From Planctomycetes bacterium B3_Pla (GTDB lineage: Bacteria > Planctomycetota > Phycisphaerae > Sedimentisphaerales > Anaerobacaceae): a stretch of DNA of 64,000 bases. Each line of letters opens with the position of its first letter. Positions within the stretch are counted from its first letter, which is position 1. Of the stretch, positions 51,201 to 58,883 are shown piece after piece. A program made the position numbers and the translations under genes. Under the pieces are notes generated by a model, which saw nothing but the letters and a program-made list of their open reading frames with translations, was not told the DNA's origin and searched no databases. Where the stretch lies: NCBI GenBank assembly GCA_005223045.1, contig NJBM01000005.1, positions 62,001 to 126,000 on the forward strand, written 5' to 3'.

Positions 51201-51715
51201 GCCACAAACGGTGTGTCTCTCCTGGTCGCGCCGGTGTCGCCCAGCATGAATCGGTATGCGGTTTGGTCGGCACTTCCCTGATTTCTGTCCGCTCCGACGT
51301 AATACCCTACACTGCCTGCGTCCCTCTTGTTCACAGCGAGGTCCCAGTTAGTCGATCCCTGGGTACCCAGCGTCGGCTCTACATTTGCCCAGAAAGCAAA
51401 CGTGAAGCTGCCGTCCCCCGGATTCAAACTGTCCTGATTGGGAACCCGAACATGCGACTGGGCTCCATCGAAGAACAAACATCCCTTGTGCACACCATCC
51501 TGGCGCCATGCCGGGTCGCTGACAAGCGCACCGTCTACGCCATGCCCACTGGAGTCTGCTGCGACGGTACCGGAGCCCTCATCAAACTTCCACCAACCGA
51601 CAAGGTCCGGATCGGCGGCCTCGGCCGGGCTCGTCCAAGCCGAACCCAGCACAAAAAACAAAGATACCAGGAAAATCAATTTCCGCCGTAAGGCGTCCCT
51701 TAGTGGATTACACAT
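48242..51715 (-). CDS. Secreted LamG / Fn3-like surface protein with damaged 3' end
   Basis: 1,157 residues; GAAGGAGG precedes ATG 51715. Signal core LIFLVSLFFVLGSAWTSPA. Three LamG domains (about 34-235, 455-660, 950-1150), each opening with LVGWWKxDEGSGT or a close variant. Fn3-like units with SHDLYFG...TTYYWRVDE lie at about 250-450 and 660-760. The module at about 765-945 (VEDFEPYND, VIVHGGRQSAPMEYDN, ILLLDDIRLY) matches the C-terminus of the protein at 15462-17948. The reading frame stops at a TTTTGA. Removing one T gives FDKPFDMNQDGAVYAEVTAL, the first loop of a dockerin, which then runs into the repeat at 48203. So the protein has probably lost a C-terminal dockerin. A GCCTTACGG motif is embedded just after the start codon. 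Confidence 0.88.
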   Translation of the reverse strand: MCNPLRDALRRKLIFLVSLFFVLGSAWTSPAEAADPDLVGWWKFDEGSGTVAADSSGHGVDGALVSDPAWRQDGVHKGCLFFDGAQSHVRVPNQDSLNPGDGSFTFAFWANVEPTLGTQGSTNWDLAVNKRDAGSVGYYVGADRNQGSADQTAYRFMLGDTGATRRDTPFVAVPLGEWVFVAAVLDRDQNAQKISVDGGQTWATATPPPGPIAPAQDLGIGWDIGQNNFWFHGRIDDVRLYNWPLSSSEILIAMEGGEGFPLALRPVPEDGAMLEDTWTNLSWTPGSFAVSHDLYFGVSFDDVNDGAEGTFVGNLATAYQVVGFAGFPAPDGLVPGTTYYWRVDEVNDVDPNSPWKGDVWSFTVPSKIAYNPDPPDGEKFVDTDVTLGWTVGFGAKLHTVYFGDNFDDVSAASGGVSQADSTYVPGPLELGGTYYWRVDEFDAVTTHKGDVWSFTTKPAVSIVDPNLVGWWKLDEGSGTTALDWSGHENHATLVDGPQWVEGRFGGALEFSGSNYATMDPVADDITGNNVTLSGWVKTTDTHGLWLSCNTGSRGNVALWSIDNGQATMYDGSESTYEGYSDTVVSDDEWHMLTYVRNGATGYIYVDGFLENTHAAGYSFGATDLWSIAMEWDSGGASDFLVGIVDDVRIYNMAMTQGQVVELMRGDPLLAWNPSPADNSTSDIVRAASVSWSPGDSASQHAVYFGTDRDAVGAADTSDTTGVFRDLQAATSYTPPEGVEWAGGPYYWRVDEQNTDGTVAKGNTWKFSVADYILVEDFEPYNDIETGEPGSNLVYETWLDGFGIPTNGSAIGYTVAFQPTMETVIVHGGRQSAPMEYDNTTAAFSEVALTLASQNWTEHGVKTLGLWFHGTAGNTGQLYVKVNGSKVVYDGDAADMQRAWQAWNIDLASVGANLQSVTSLAVGVEGSGATGILLLDDIRLYALSREFITPVQPDPVGLVGHWKLDGDTLDSSGLGNDGTVNGNPTYAVGKVGQAMSFDGADDYVAIDGVADDITSNDITLTAWVNMPPEGVWYPIISCNTATGGNVGWLAVDAGGGADFGNLTGTMFVTDNNWHHLAYTRIADIGSLYVDGVLEGTHTVSFNFSADNLWSIGQEWDGGPIASNFLIGTVDDVRIYDYGMSYAEIAGLAGRTLPFDKPF

Positions 51716-52165
51716 AATAGTCCTCCTTCAAAAAAGATTAACATTAGACACACCGACAACCGGGCTTGTACATTTTGGCTGAGGATAGCTCGTTCTTCAG
51801 AGCTTTCGACTGCCTCCTTCCTTCAACAACCCAAGAACTCATTTCAACGATTTGGGAAGAACCCTTATCTCCGAAACATTATGACTTCGGCGGTCTTGTC
51901 GCTACTCTCCTGCCATACGTGACATCGGCAAAATCCCGAGGGGAATTCAAGCGTGTATGAGGCTGCAAATCAAGGACCCACGGGAACTTGCCTATACTGC
52001 GATTTATACCAAATTCACCCTATTCGCGTCAAGCAAAATCTTGCGGTTTGTGCACTAATATTACGGTATGGTGATTAGCTGAAAATACGTGCGTTTAGGG
52101 TTTTTAACACACCTTCCGGGAATTCTTCGGAGTCGAAAAAAAAGAGCTGAGTGCACATTTTGTCC
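51716..52165. other. Intergenic region between divergent genes
   Basis: Holds the ribosome site and presumably the promoter of the LamG gene. A 64-codon frame at 51766-51960 has no ribosome site and no protein-like pattern and is not called. No repeats recognised. Confidence 0.4.
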
Positions 52166-52195
52166 TTGATCTGCCTTGCTTGAGAGGGGTATAAT
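52166..52195 (+). promoter_or_regulatory. Promoter of the prepilin-like gene
   Basis: TTGATC (52166-52171) and a perfect TATAAT (52190-52195), spacer 18. The transcript would start near 52202, leaving about 30 bases before ATG 52233. Confidence 0.65.
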
Positions 52196-52232
52196 CATTG
52201 TAATGGTTGAAGAATCAAAGGGCCTATCAGTC

Positions 52233-53003
52233 ATGCGCGGAAAAAAAGCTTTCACACTAATTGAGTTGCTGGTTGTTATAGCGATTATTGCGTTATTGCT
52301 GGCGATCCTGATGCCCGCGCTACAACGCGTCAAGAAACAGGCGAAAAACAGCGTTTGCCAGGCACACCTGAAGGGATTGGGTTTGGGTTTGACATTATAT
52401 CTGGGTGATAACGACGCCAAATTCTACATGCCGAAAGCCGGGATTTGGGGCTCCAACCAGATTATGTGGCATAATGCCAACGGCACAATAATAGATAAAG
52501 ACGATTCCAGGAGCTATTGGGGGGTGGCGTATCATGAATACGTGCAATCGCCGGAATTATTCGGCTGCCCCAGTTCCAAACAGCCGCACTGGTTTAACGA
52601 GTCGCAGGAAGACGCCAAGATCGCCAGTTACGGCCAAAATCGTTATATGCGCTATTTGCATGGGACAAAACTCACCAATAACGGCGCCAATGTCACCCCG
52701 GCTCAATTTATCCTCTGCCAGGACCACTTTGAACAGTTACTGGACGACAACGGCGATATGTTGTATCGGCAGGGGCAATCGAATATACCTCAATGGCGGC
52801 CGGGCGGCGCCAGTTGGGGCGGGCAATCTTATGAAAATGCGATCTTTGAAATATATCGTCATAACCGCTCGGGAAAATACGAGAGCGGCCTTTGTAATAC
52901 CCTCTGGTTAGACGGCCACGCATCTCCAATCGCATATTCCGAAGGCGAAGACGTGCCAAAACGCTGGTATGCCGGCAAGAATGACAGGGAAGCTGAGTAT
53001 TAA
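52233..53003 (+). CDS. Type II pseudopilin-like protein (prepilin N-terminal motif)
   Basis: ATG 52233 gives a 6-residue basic leader MRGKKA followed by FTLIELLVVIAIIALLLAIL, the classical class III signal cut by prepilin peptidase, with Glu5 of the mature chain present. A longer start at 52203 is possible. The 256-residue product has an amphipathic helix (RVKKQAKNSVCQAHLKGLGL) and a globular part with WFNESQ, RPGGASWGGQSYENAIFEIY and NTLWLDGHASPIAYSEG. The DGH ending is common in planctomycete proteins of this class, which are abundant and of unknown role; they may form surface pseudopili or be anchored by the helix. It stands alone here, with its own promoter. Confidence 0.85.
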   Translation: MRGKKAFTLIELLVVIAIIALLLAILMPALQRVKKQAKNSVCQAHLKGLGLGLTLYLGDNDAKFYMPKAGIWGSNQIMWHNANGTIIDKDDSRSYWGVAYHEYVQSPELFGCPSSKQPHWFNESQEDAKIASYGQNRYMRYLHGTKLTNNGANVTPAQFILCQDHFEQLLDDNGDMLYRQGQSNIPQWRPGGASWGGQSYENAIFEIYRHNRSGKYESGLCNTLWLDGHASPIAYSEGEDVPKRWYAGKNDREAEY

Positions 53004-53010
53004 AGACAGG

Positions 53011-53440
53011 TAGGTGCGATGAATCGCACCGATCATGTGGGACCGTGTAAATGGTGCGATTCATCACTGAAACCACGAATGAACACGAATGAACACGAAC
53101 AACCATAAAATTGGAACCACGGATTAACGCGGTTTTAGATTCACTACGAAAGCAAGAAAAACCACAAGGAAAACAATAGTCAATAGTAAACCTGTCCTGA
53201 GCAAGATCGAATGGATCACAAATAGTCAATGACAAGGAAAATCCTTAAACATTTGTGTACATTCGTGTGAATTCGTGGCTAAATTTTATCTCTGTAAACT
53301 CTGTCCAAAAAGCTTTCAACTGGATTCCTGCTTCCGCAGGAATGACAAGCATCGGACATCGCATATAGCGCATATCAAATACCGAAGGCCCAAAATCCGT
53401 GTTCATTAGTGTAAATTTGTGTTCATTCGTGGTTAGCATC
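53011..53440. repeat. Intergenic cluster of tandem and inverted repeats
   Basis: After the prepilin gene: a GGTGCGAT/ATCGCACC hairpin (near 53011-53030) with a related unit near 53053; a decanucleotide tract 53075-53104 (ACGAATGAAC twice plus a diverged unit); an ACGGATTAAC tract at 53119-53138; heptanucleotide units AATAGTC at 53175-53188 and 53221-53234; and on the minus strand decanucleotide tracts at 53250-53280 and 53397-53436. No gene is seen. Confidence 0.7.
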
Positions 53441-53472
53441 CAGCAAAATTACTGTATCACAGCGGAACGATT

Positions 53473-53481
53473 TGGTATAAT
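53473..53481 (+). promoter_or_regulatory. Extended -10 promoter element
   Basis: TGGTATAAT is a perfect extended -10 (TGnTATAAT). It lies 55 bases before the ATG of the Tat dehydrogenase gene. No good -35 box, which extended -10 promoters can do without. Confidence 0.5.
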
Positions 53482-53535
53482 GCCCCAAGTTTCGAGTTTG
53501 CAATTTGAACATTATTGCTATTAGGAGGTTTCGCA

Positions 53536-54789
53536 ATGCAAGGTTCTTACTCCCGCCGGAAGTTTCTACAAACCGCCGCGGCAGGCAGCGCAACGTTTGC
53601 GCTGTCGGCATCGAGCTATTCCCGCGTTATTGGCGCCAACGAGCGGATATCAATCGGCGTGATAGGCTGCGGCGGCCGGGGCCTTGGCGCCCACATGCCC
53701 GGCGTAAATAACCACGCCAAGAGCGAGAATATCGAAATCACCGCCGTATGCGACCCCTGGCGGCTGCGGCAAGAAGCGGCCTCCGCCCAGGCCAAGGAAT
53801 GGTACGGCCGCGCAGCCCGGCAGTTCTCGTCGTATCGCGACGTTATGGCTTTGAAAGATGTTGATGCCGTGATGATCGCCTCATGCGACCACCAGCACAC
53901 CATCCATCTCAAGGCTGCCGCAGAGGCTGGCAAGGACGCATATTGCGAAAAGCCGCTGGCTCGGAGAATGGACAGACTCCGTGATGCCTGCGACGCGGTT
54001 AAGAAGGCTAAGATCGTAGTTCAGATCGGCACGCAGTTGCGAAGCCTGCCCACCTTCACCGGGTGCAGGAAGCTCTACAAGACCGGTATCCTCGGCAAAG
54101 TCGGGCGGATCGAGCAGTGCCGCAACAGCGCGCAGCCATACTGGTACAGATACGTCAAAGACGTCAAGGAACAGGACGTGGACTGGAAGGAATTCGTGAT
54201 GGACCAGCCCGTGCGCCGGTTCGATCCCGTGCTCTACTCGGGCTGGTACGGCTACCGACAGTTCTCCGACGGTCCCGTTCCCGGCTTGGCCAGTCACTTC
54301 ATCGACCTCGTACACTACATTACGGGCGCGAACTTCCCGACGAGCTGTGTCTGTCTGGGTGGGACGTACACCTGGAAGGATGAGCACAACTTCACCTGCC
54401 CCGATCACGTCCATGCGCTGTGGACATATCCCGAAGACTTTATGGTCAGCTACTCGACGAACTTCGGCAACGGCAGCGGCAACAGCTTCAAAATCTTTGG
54501 CGATGCCGGCGTTTTCGATATGGTCAACTGGAACGCGCCGATCTTGACCGCCGAGGGGGCAAATCCCAAGAAGAAAGGCCCGATACGCGGCAGGAAACCG
54601 GTCGAAGAAGTGCAGCGTCCCGACCATTTCCAGGACTGGCTCCAGTGCCTGCGGACGCGCAAGACGCCCAACGCCTCGATAGACGCCGGCTATCAGCACG
54701 CGGTCGCCGTCATCATGGCTATGCGGTCTTTCGACACAGGCCAACGAATGATCTATGATCCCCAGAAACGGGAGATTCACCCCGGATAA
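53536..54789 (+). CDS. Tat-exported Gfo/Idh/MocA-family oxidoreductase
   Basis: AGGAGG seven bases before ATG 53536 fixes the start; 417 residues. Twin-arginine signal SRRKFLQTAAAGSATFALSA, Rossmann site GVIGCGGRGLGAHMPG, family motif AYCEKPLARRMDRLRDA, and a C-terminal sheet domain with the active-site region GLASHFIDLVHYITGANFPT. It is less like the other two window paralogues than they are to each other, for example lacking the HNVxEG segment. It is 36 bases upstream of the TIM-barrel/ceramidase gene, so both are probably one operon acting on the same exported substrate. Confidence 0.9.
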   Translation: MQGSYSRRKFLQTAAAGSATFALSASSYSRVIGANERISIGVIGCGGRGLGAHMPGVNNHAKSENIEITAVCDPWRLRQEAASAQAKEWYGRAARQFSSYRDVMALKDVDAVMIASCDHQHTIHLKAAAEAGKDAYCEKPLARRMDRLRDACDAVKKAKIVVQIGTQLRSLPTFTGCRKLYKTGILGKVGRIEQCRNSAQPYWYRYVKDVKEQDVDWKEFVMDQPVRRFDPVLYSGWYGYRQFSDGPVPGLASHFIDLVHYITGANFPTSCVCLGGTYTWKDEHNFTCPDHVHALWTYPEDFMVSYSTNFGNGSGNSFKIFGDAGVFDMVNWNAPILTAEGANPKKKGPIRGRKPVEEVQRPDHFQDWLQCLRTRKTPNASIDAGYQHAVAVIMAMRSFDTGQRMIYDPQKREIHPG

Positions 54790-54825
54790 GAGCTTGTTTC
54801 CGGAATCGACAAGGAGAAGATACAG

Positions 54826-57099
54826 ATGAGTCCTTCCGAACAAATGTCACGCAGAGATTTTCTGGACCGGACACTCAAGGTCGGAGCGGCAGGGCTTGCC
54901 GCTTCCTGCACGGCGGAATCAGCTTCTGCCGCAGTGACCGGCGAGCTTTGGCAGATCGGCTGCTACACGCGCCCCTGGGACAAGTATGACTACCGCGTGG
55001 CGCTGGACGCCATTGCCGAGGCGGGTTTTAAGTATGCCGGGCTGATGACGGCCAAATCGGAAAAAAGTAATCTTGTAATTTCGGTTGCCACGACGCTCGA
55101 CGAAGCCCATCAGGTCGGCGAAGAAGTCCGAAAACGCGGGCTGAAAGTCCCTTCGGTGTACGGCGGCGGCATACCTGTAGCAAAGTCGCTCAAAGCGGGC
55201 ATCGAGGGCCTCAGGAAGCTGATCGATAACTGTGCCGCGTGCAACGTCGGCAATCTGATGATGGGCGGCATCGGCAACGCAGATCTCTACGACGCTTACT
55301 ACAAAGCCATCGCCGAGTGTTGTGATTACGCTGCCGAGAAAGGCATGGGCATCAGCGTCAAGCCGCACGGCGGGCTAAATGCCACCGGACCGCAGTGCCG
55401 TAAGACTATCGAGATGGTCGGCCACAAGAACTTCCGTATATGGTACGATCCGGGGAACATCTATTTCTACTCGGAAGCCAGGCTCGATCCGGTAACCGAT
55501 GCGGCCACTGTCGATGGGCTCGTGGTCGGCATGTGCATCAAGGATTACAAACACCCAAAGAACGTCGCAGTGACACCGGGGACGGGCATGGTGGACTTCC
55601 CGGCGGTTCTCGCTCAACTCAAGCAAGGCGGTTTCACAAGCGGCCCGCTGGTCGTCGAATGCCTCGAACCCGGAGACCTCGAGCATACGTTAGCCGAAGC
55701 GAAGAAAACCCGGGAGTTTCTGGAGGAGCTGACCGGACAAAAGACATCGCCCTCGCGCGGTGCTTCCGTGAACGCCGCTCAATTGACCGCCGGCGTCGCT
55801 GTAACCGATATTACTCCGCCCGTAGGGTATCGCATGAGCGGATACTTTCGCGAGCGGCTGAGCACCGGCACGTCAAATCCTCTTCGCGCCAAAGCAGTTG
55901 TTATACGCCAGGGCCGGGAAAGCGCGGCAATGGTCTCATGCGACATAATAGGCCTCTCGCCTGAAGTCTCATCTCGTGCCCGAAAGCTGGCCGCCAAGAA
56001 GACCGGCATTCCCGCCGCGAACATCCTTTTGGCCGCGACGCATTCGCACACCGGGCCGCTGTATTTCGGCGCGTTGAGAAAGCATTTCCACCACCGGGCG
56101 ATAGCCGCCAGCGGCAGCGATCCGTACGAGAAGGTGGACTACTCTTCGAGACTCGTCAGGCGGATCGTCAAGGCTATTACTCAAGCCGACGCGGCGGCAA
56201 AGCCTGTCCGGCTCGAAGCCGGTAAAGCCAAGCAACAAGGCCTGTCATTCAACCGGCGGTTCCACATGAAGAACGGGACGGTCCGGTTCAACCCCGGCAT
56301 TCAGAATCCTGACATCGTTCGCGTTGCAGGGCCAATCGACCCCGAGGTTGGGATTGTGTTCTTTCGCGAAACTAATGCAGATCGAAACGTTGCCGCAATG
56401 GTGAACTTCGCTCTCCATCTCGATACCGTCGGCGGCACGGAGTACGCGGCCGACTATCCTTTTTACGTGGAGCAGTCTCTCCGGGAAAAGTACGGCAAGG
56501 ATTTGGTTCTGCTGTACGGCACGGGGACATGCGGCGATATCAACCACATAGACGTCACGAAACGAGAACGCCTGAAGACAGACTACATCGGCAGAACGCT
56601 CGGTGAAACCGTATGCGCAAACGCCGAATCCCTAAAGACCATTGCCGAACCAGCGCTGGCGGTTCGACGCGAGATCGTGGATGTGCCGCTCCAGCACTAC
56701 GGCCCGGAAAAGGTCGCCTGGGCGCGCGAGAGCATCGAGAAGGTAGGCACGAGGGAGTTGTCGTTTCTCGAACAGGTCGAGGCGTACAAAATACTCGCCG
56801 TTGAGATGCGGCAAAGCCGGACGATACCACTTGAGGTTCAGGTGTTCCGGCTGAGTCGTGACGTGGCCGTTGTAGGCCTGCCGGGCGAGGTCTTTGTTGA
56901 TCTGGGTCTTGCCATCAAGCGGAGCAGCCCCTTTGCAACTACGATTGTGATCGAATTGTGCCAGGACGCTCCGGGGTATATTCCGACCAGGAAGGCGTTT
57001 GCCGAGGGCAGCTACGAAACGGTCAACTCTCGCATCGCCCCCGGCGGCGGCGAAAAGATGGCCGAAGCGGCAATCCGGCTCCTGAAGGAATTAGGCTAA
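54826..57099 (+). CDS. Tat-exported fusion: sugar-phosphate isomerase-like TIM barrel + neutral ceramidase-like domain
   Basis: AAGGAG precedes ATG 54826; 757 residues. Tat-type signal SRRDFLDRTLKVGAAGLAAS. Residues 40-305 are a xylose-isomerase-like TIM barrel: CYTRPWDKYDYRVALDAIAE, ISVKPHGGLNATGPQCRKTI, IWYDPGNIYFYSEARLDP, and the late strand GPLVVECLEPGD with a metal-ligand Glu. After a short linker (KTSPSRGASVNAAQ), residues 323-757 are a neutral/alkaline ceramidase-like domain: TAGVAVTDITPPVGYRMSG, AATHSHTGPLYF (zinc-ligand His pair) and GTGTCGDINHIDV. The two halves normally occur as separate proteins. Bacterial proteins with this second domain in carbohydrate loci are mostly untested and may not cut ceramide. 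Confidence 0.88.
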   Translation: MSPSEQMSRRDFLDRTLKVGAAGLAASCTAESASAAVTGELWQIGCYTRPWDKYDYRVALDAIAEAGFKYAGLMTAKSEKSNLVISVATTLDEAHQVGEEVRKRGLKVPSVYGGGIPVAKSLKAGIEGLRKLIDNCAACNVGNLMMGGIGNADLYDAYYKAIAECCDYAAEKGMGISVKPHGGLNATGPQCRKTIEMVGHKNFRIWYDPGNIYFYSEARLDPVTDAATVDGLVVGMCIKDYKHPKNVAVTPGTGMVDFPAVLAQLKQGGFTSGPLVVECLEPGDLEHTLAEAKKTREFLEELTGQKTSPSRGASVNAAQLTAGVAVTDITPPVGYRMSGYFRERLSTGTSNPLRAKAVVIRQGRESAAMVSCDIIGLSPEVSSRARKLAAKKTGIPAANILLAATHSHTGPLYFGALRKHFHHRAIAASGSDPYEKVDYSSRLVRRIVKAITQADAAAKPVRLEAGKAKQQGLSFNRRFHMKNGTVRFNPGIQNPDIVRVAGPIDPEVGIVFFRETNADRNVAAMVNFALHLDTVGGTEYAADYPFYVEQSLREKYGKDLVLLYGTGTCGDINHIDVTKRERLKTDYIGRTLGETVCANAESLKTIAEPALAVRREIVDVPLQHYGPEKVAWARESIEKVGTRELSFLEQVEAYKILAVEMRQSRTIPLEVQVFRLSRDVAVVGLPGEVFVDLGLAIKRSSPFATTIVIELCQDAPGYIPTRKAFAEGSYETVNSRIAPGGGEKMAEAAIRLLKELG

Positions 57100-57182
57100 C
57101 AGCGATCTAATGGTTGCCGAGTGGACCGCCCCAATGCCTGAGCTTTGTGTCTCATGGAAGGGCGCGCCCGTTGTCGCTCATG

Positions 57183-57482
57183 CTAAGCAGGAGCCAATTG
57201 CTCAATCTCCTTTTGTATGCGTTGTGAAATCTTGTCTGTTTCCACATCCAGATCGTAATCCATTTGAAGGCCCATCCAAAACCGGGCCGAATTGCCAAAA
57301 TAACGCGATAAACGAAGCGCCGTATCTGCTGTTATGCTTCTCTTGCCGTGAATGATTTCATTAATCCTTCGCGGAGATACTTTCAAATCCCGGCCCAGCC
57401 TATTTTGGCTGATTTTCATAGGTTTCAAGAACTCTTCAAAAAGAACTTCACCAGGATGAAGAGGGGGTATCTTCTTTCTCAT
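57183..57482 (-). CDS. higA: HigA-type antitoxin
   Basis: 99 residues, the usual size. It opens with the family phrase PPLHPGEVLFEEFLKPMKIS, then a helix-turn-helix (SQNRLGRDLKVSPRRINEII), HGKRSITADTALRLSRYFGN and FWMGLQMDYDLD. HigA neutralises the HigB RNase and, as a dimer, represses its own promoter. The toxin gene is upstream with 8 bases between, the toxin-first order typical of higBA. Confidence 0.93.
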   Translation of the reverse strand: MRKKIPPLHPGEVLFEEFLKPMKISQNRLGRDLKVSPRRINEIIHGKRSITADTALRLSRYFGNSARFWMGLQMDYDLDVETDKISQRIQKEIEQLAPA

Positions 57483-57490
57483 TTTTCACC

Positions 57491-57772
57491 TCAATGGTAA
57501 TCTACGATTTCAACTTCCCGGGCGTTTCTGTCTGTCCAGTGAAAGCAGATCCGCCATTGGTCATTGATGCGAATACTATACTGTCCTTTTCTGTTGCCGG
57601 ACAGTTTTTCCAGCATGTTGGCCGGGGGTATCTTCAAGTCATTCAATGTTTCACTTCGATCAATCATACGTAATTTTCGCAAAGCAACCCTCTGGATATT
57701 ATAGGGCAGCTTGCGAGAATACTCCCGGCGAAAGATCTTCTCTGTTTCCTTGCATTTGAACGTTTTAATCAT
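57491..57772 (-). CDS. higB: HigB-type toxin (RelE/ParE superfamily mRNA endonuclease)
   Basis: 93 residues. The family features are the [20 protein letters not shown] start, the middle [40 protein letters not shown] and [20 protein letters not shown], where the late RI-F-W and the C-terminal VDYH supply the usual catalytic His/Arg set. HigB cuts mRNA on the ribosome. A strong promoter lies so close upstream (TATAAT at 57784-57789) that the transcript has a leader of only about five bases and there is no ribosome site, suggesting leaderless translation. Confidence 0.92.
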   Translation of the reverse strand: MIKTFKCKETEKIFRREYSRKLPYNIQRVALRKLRMIDRSETLNDLKIPPANMLEKLSGNRKGQYSIRINDQWRICFHWTDRNAREVEIVDYH

Positions 57773-57783
57773 GCACTATCACA

Positions 57784-57812
57784 ATTATATAACGCATAGC
57801 GTTACGGGTCAA
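57784..57812 (-). promoter_or_regulatory. higBA promoter with operator-like palindrome
   Basis: On the minus strand TTGACC (57807-57812) and TATAAT (57784-57789) are separated by 17 bases. The spacer is almost filled by a perfect palindrome TAACGC-ATA-GCGTTA (57790-57804). This is where a HigA dimer would bind to block RNA polymerase. Confidence 0.75.
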
Positions 57813-58001
57813 GATTTATTCCGGAAAATCACATTATTTTTTATGGTAATCAAGATTCATGGTTCGAGCAAGCTTGACTTGCTGCGGCTTAGTCCTTATA
57901 ATTTATGTCGGTATTAGGCAGCAAGAAGATGAATCCGGATTATGTATGTTCCCGCGTGGGGTGGACTCTGTTCATGCGGGTCTTTTTGCAAGGGCGGCGA
58001 A

Positions 58002-58880
58002 ATGAGATTTACCAAGATGCACGGCCTGGGCAATGACTATGTTTACGTCAATTGCTTCGAGGAAAAGGTTGCGGATCCGGCAGGATTGGCGCGAGTAATC
58101 AGCGACCGGCACCGCGGCGTCGGGGGCGATGGTTTGATTCTGATAGCACCTTCGGAAATAGCGCACGCGAAGATGAGCATGTTCAACGCCGACGGCTCGG
58201 AAGCTGAGATGTGCGGCAACGGAATCCGATGCGTGGCCAAGTACACGTACGACCACAAATTGACCGTTGCCGCAGGAGCATTTTCTGTGCCTGGCGGGCG
58301 GTCTTTTCCAGCTTCACTGAGAATAGAAACCGGCAACGGGGTGTTGACCCTCGGTCTTACTCTCGATAAAGCTGACAAGGTACAACAGGCGTGCGTGAAT
58401 ATGGGCCGGCCGATTCTCACGCCGCAAGACATACCTGTAAATCTAACCGGCGAAAAAGTCGTTGACGAGCCAATCGAGATTGCGGGACAGGAATTGTCGA
58501 TGACCTGCGTATCGATGGGCAATCCACATGCCGTGTTCTTCTGTGACGACGTACAGGCAGTCGAGCTGGAAAAACTCGGACCGGCCATCGAGGACCACGA
58601 GCTTTTCCCGAACCGGATAAATGTCCATTTCGCCCAGGTTGGCTCGTCGACGGAGTTGACGATGCGGACATGGGAAAGAGGCAGCGGAATTACGATGGCT
58701 TGCGGCACCGGCGCCTGTGCGACCTGCGTGGCTGCGATGCTCGCAGGCCGAGCCGAGCGAACATGCACTGCACATCTACCTGGCGGTGACCTCGAACTGA
58801 ACTGGTGCGAGCAGGACAATTGCGTCTATATGACCGGCCCGGCAGAAGAAGTATTCGAGGGCATCTGGCCGGACAAGTAG
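58002..58880 (+). CDS. dapF: Diaminopimelate epimerase
   Basis: ATG 58002 follows AAGGGCGG; a frame extension to 57942 is not needed. 292 residues, slightly above the usual 275. The enzyme interconverts LL- and meso-diaminopimelate for lysine and peptidoglycan. Catalytic bases are both present: Cys71 in FNADGSEAEMCGNGIRC and Cys234 in ITMACGTGACATCVAA. The N-terminal HGLGNDYVYVNC and RHRGVGGDGLILI segments are standard. The presence of dapF indicates that the organism can make meso-diaminopimelate, relevant for a phylum once thought to lack a wall. It is convergent with the PilZ gene. Confidence 0.95.
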   Translation: MRFTKMHGLGNDYVYVNCFEEKVADPAGLARVISDRHRGVGGDGLILIAPSEIAHAKMSMFNADGSEAEMCGNGIRCVAKYTYDHKLTVAAGAFSVPGGRSFPASLRIETGNGVLTLGLTLDKADKVQQACVNMGRPILTPQDIPVNLTGEKVVDEPIEIAGQELSMTCVSMGNPHAVFFCDDVQAVELEKLGPAIEDHELFPNRINVHFAQVGSSTELTMRTWERGSGITMACGTGACATCVAAMLAGRAERTCTAHLPGGDLELNWCEQDNCVYMTGPAEEVFEGIWPDK

Positions 58881-58883
58881 TCC

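Noticed and set aside
51766..51960. 64-codon frame in the gap beside the LamG gene
   Set aside because: No ribosome site and no recognisable protein pattern; it covers the likely promoter of the divergent gene.
53011..53440. Repeats resembling a CRISPR array
   Set aside because: Units are 7-10 bases with no spacers of constant length, and no cas genes are near.
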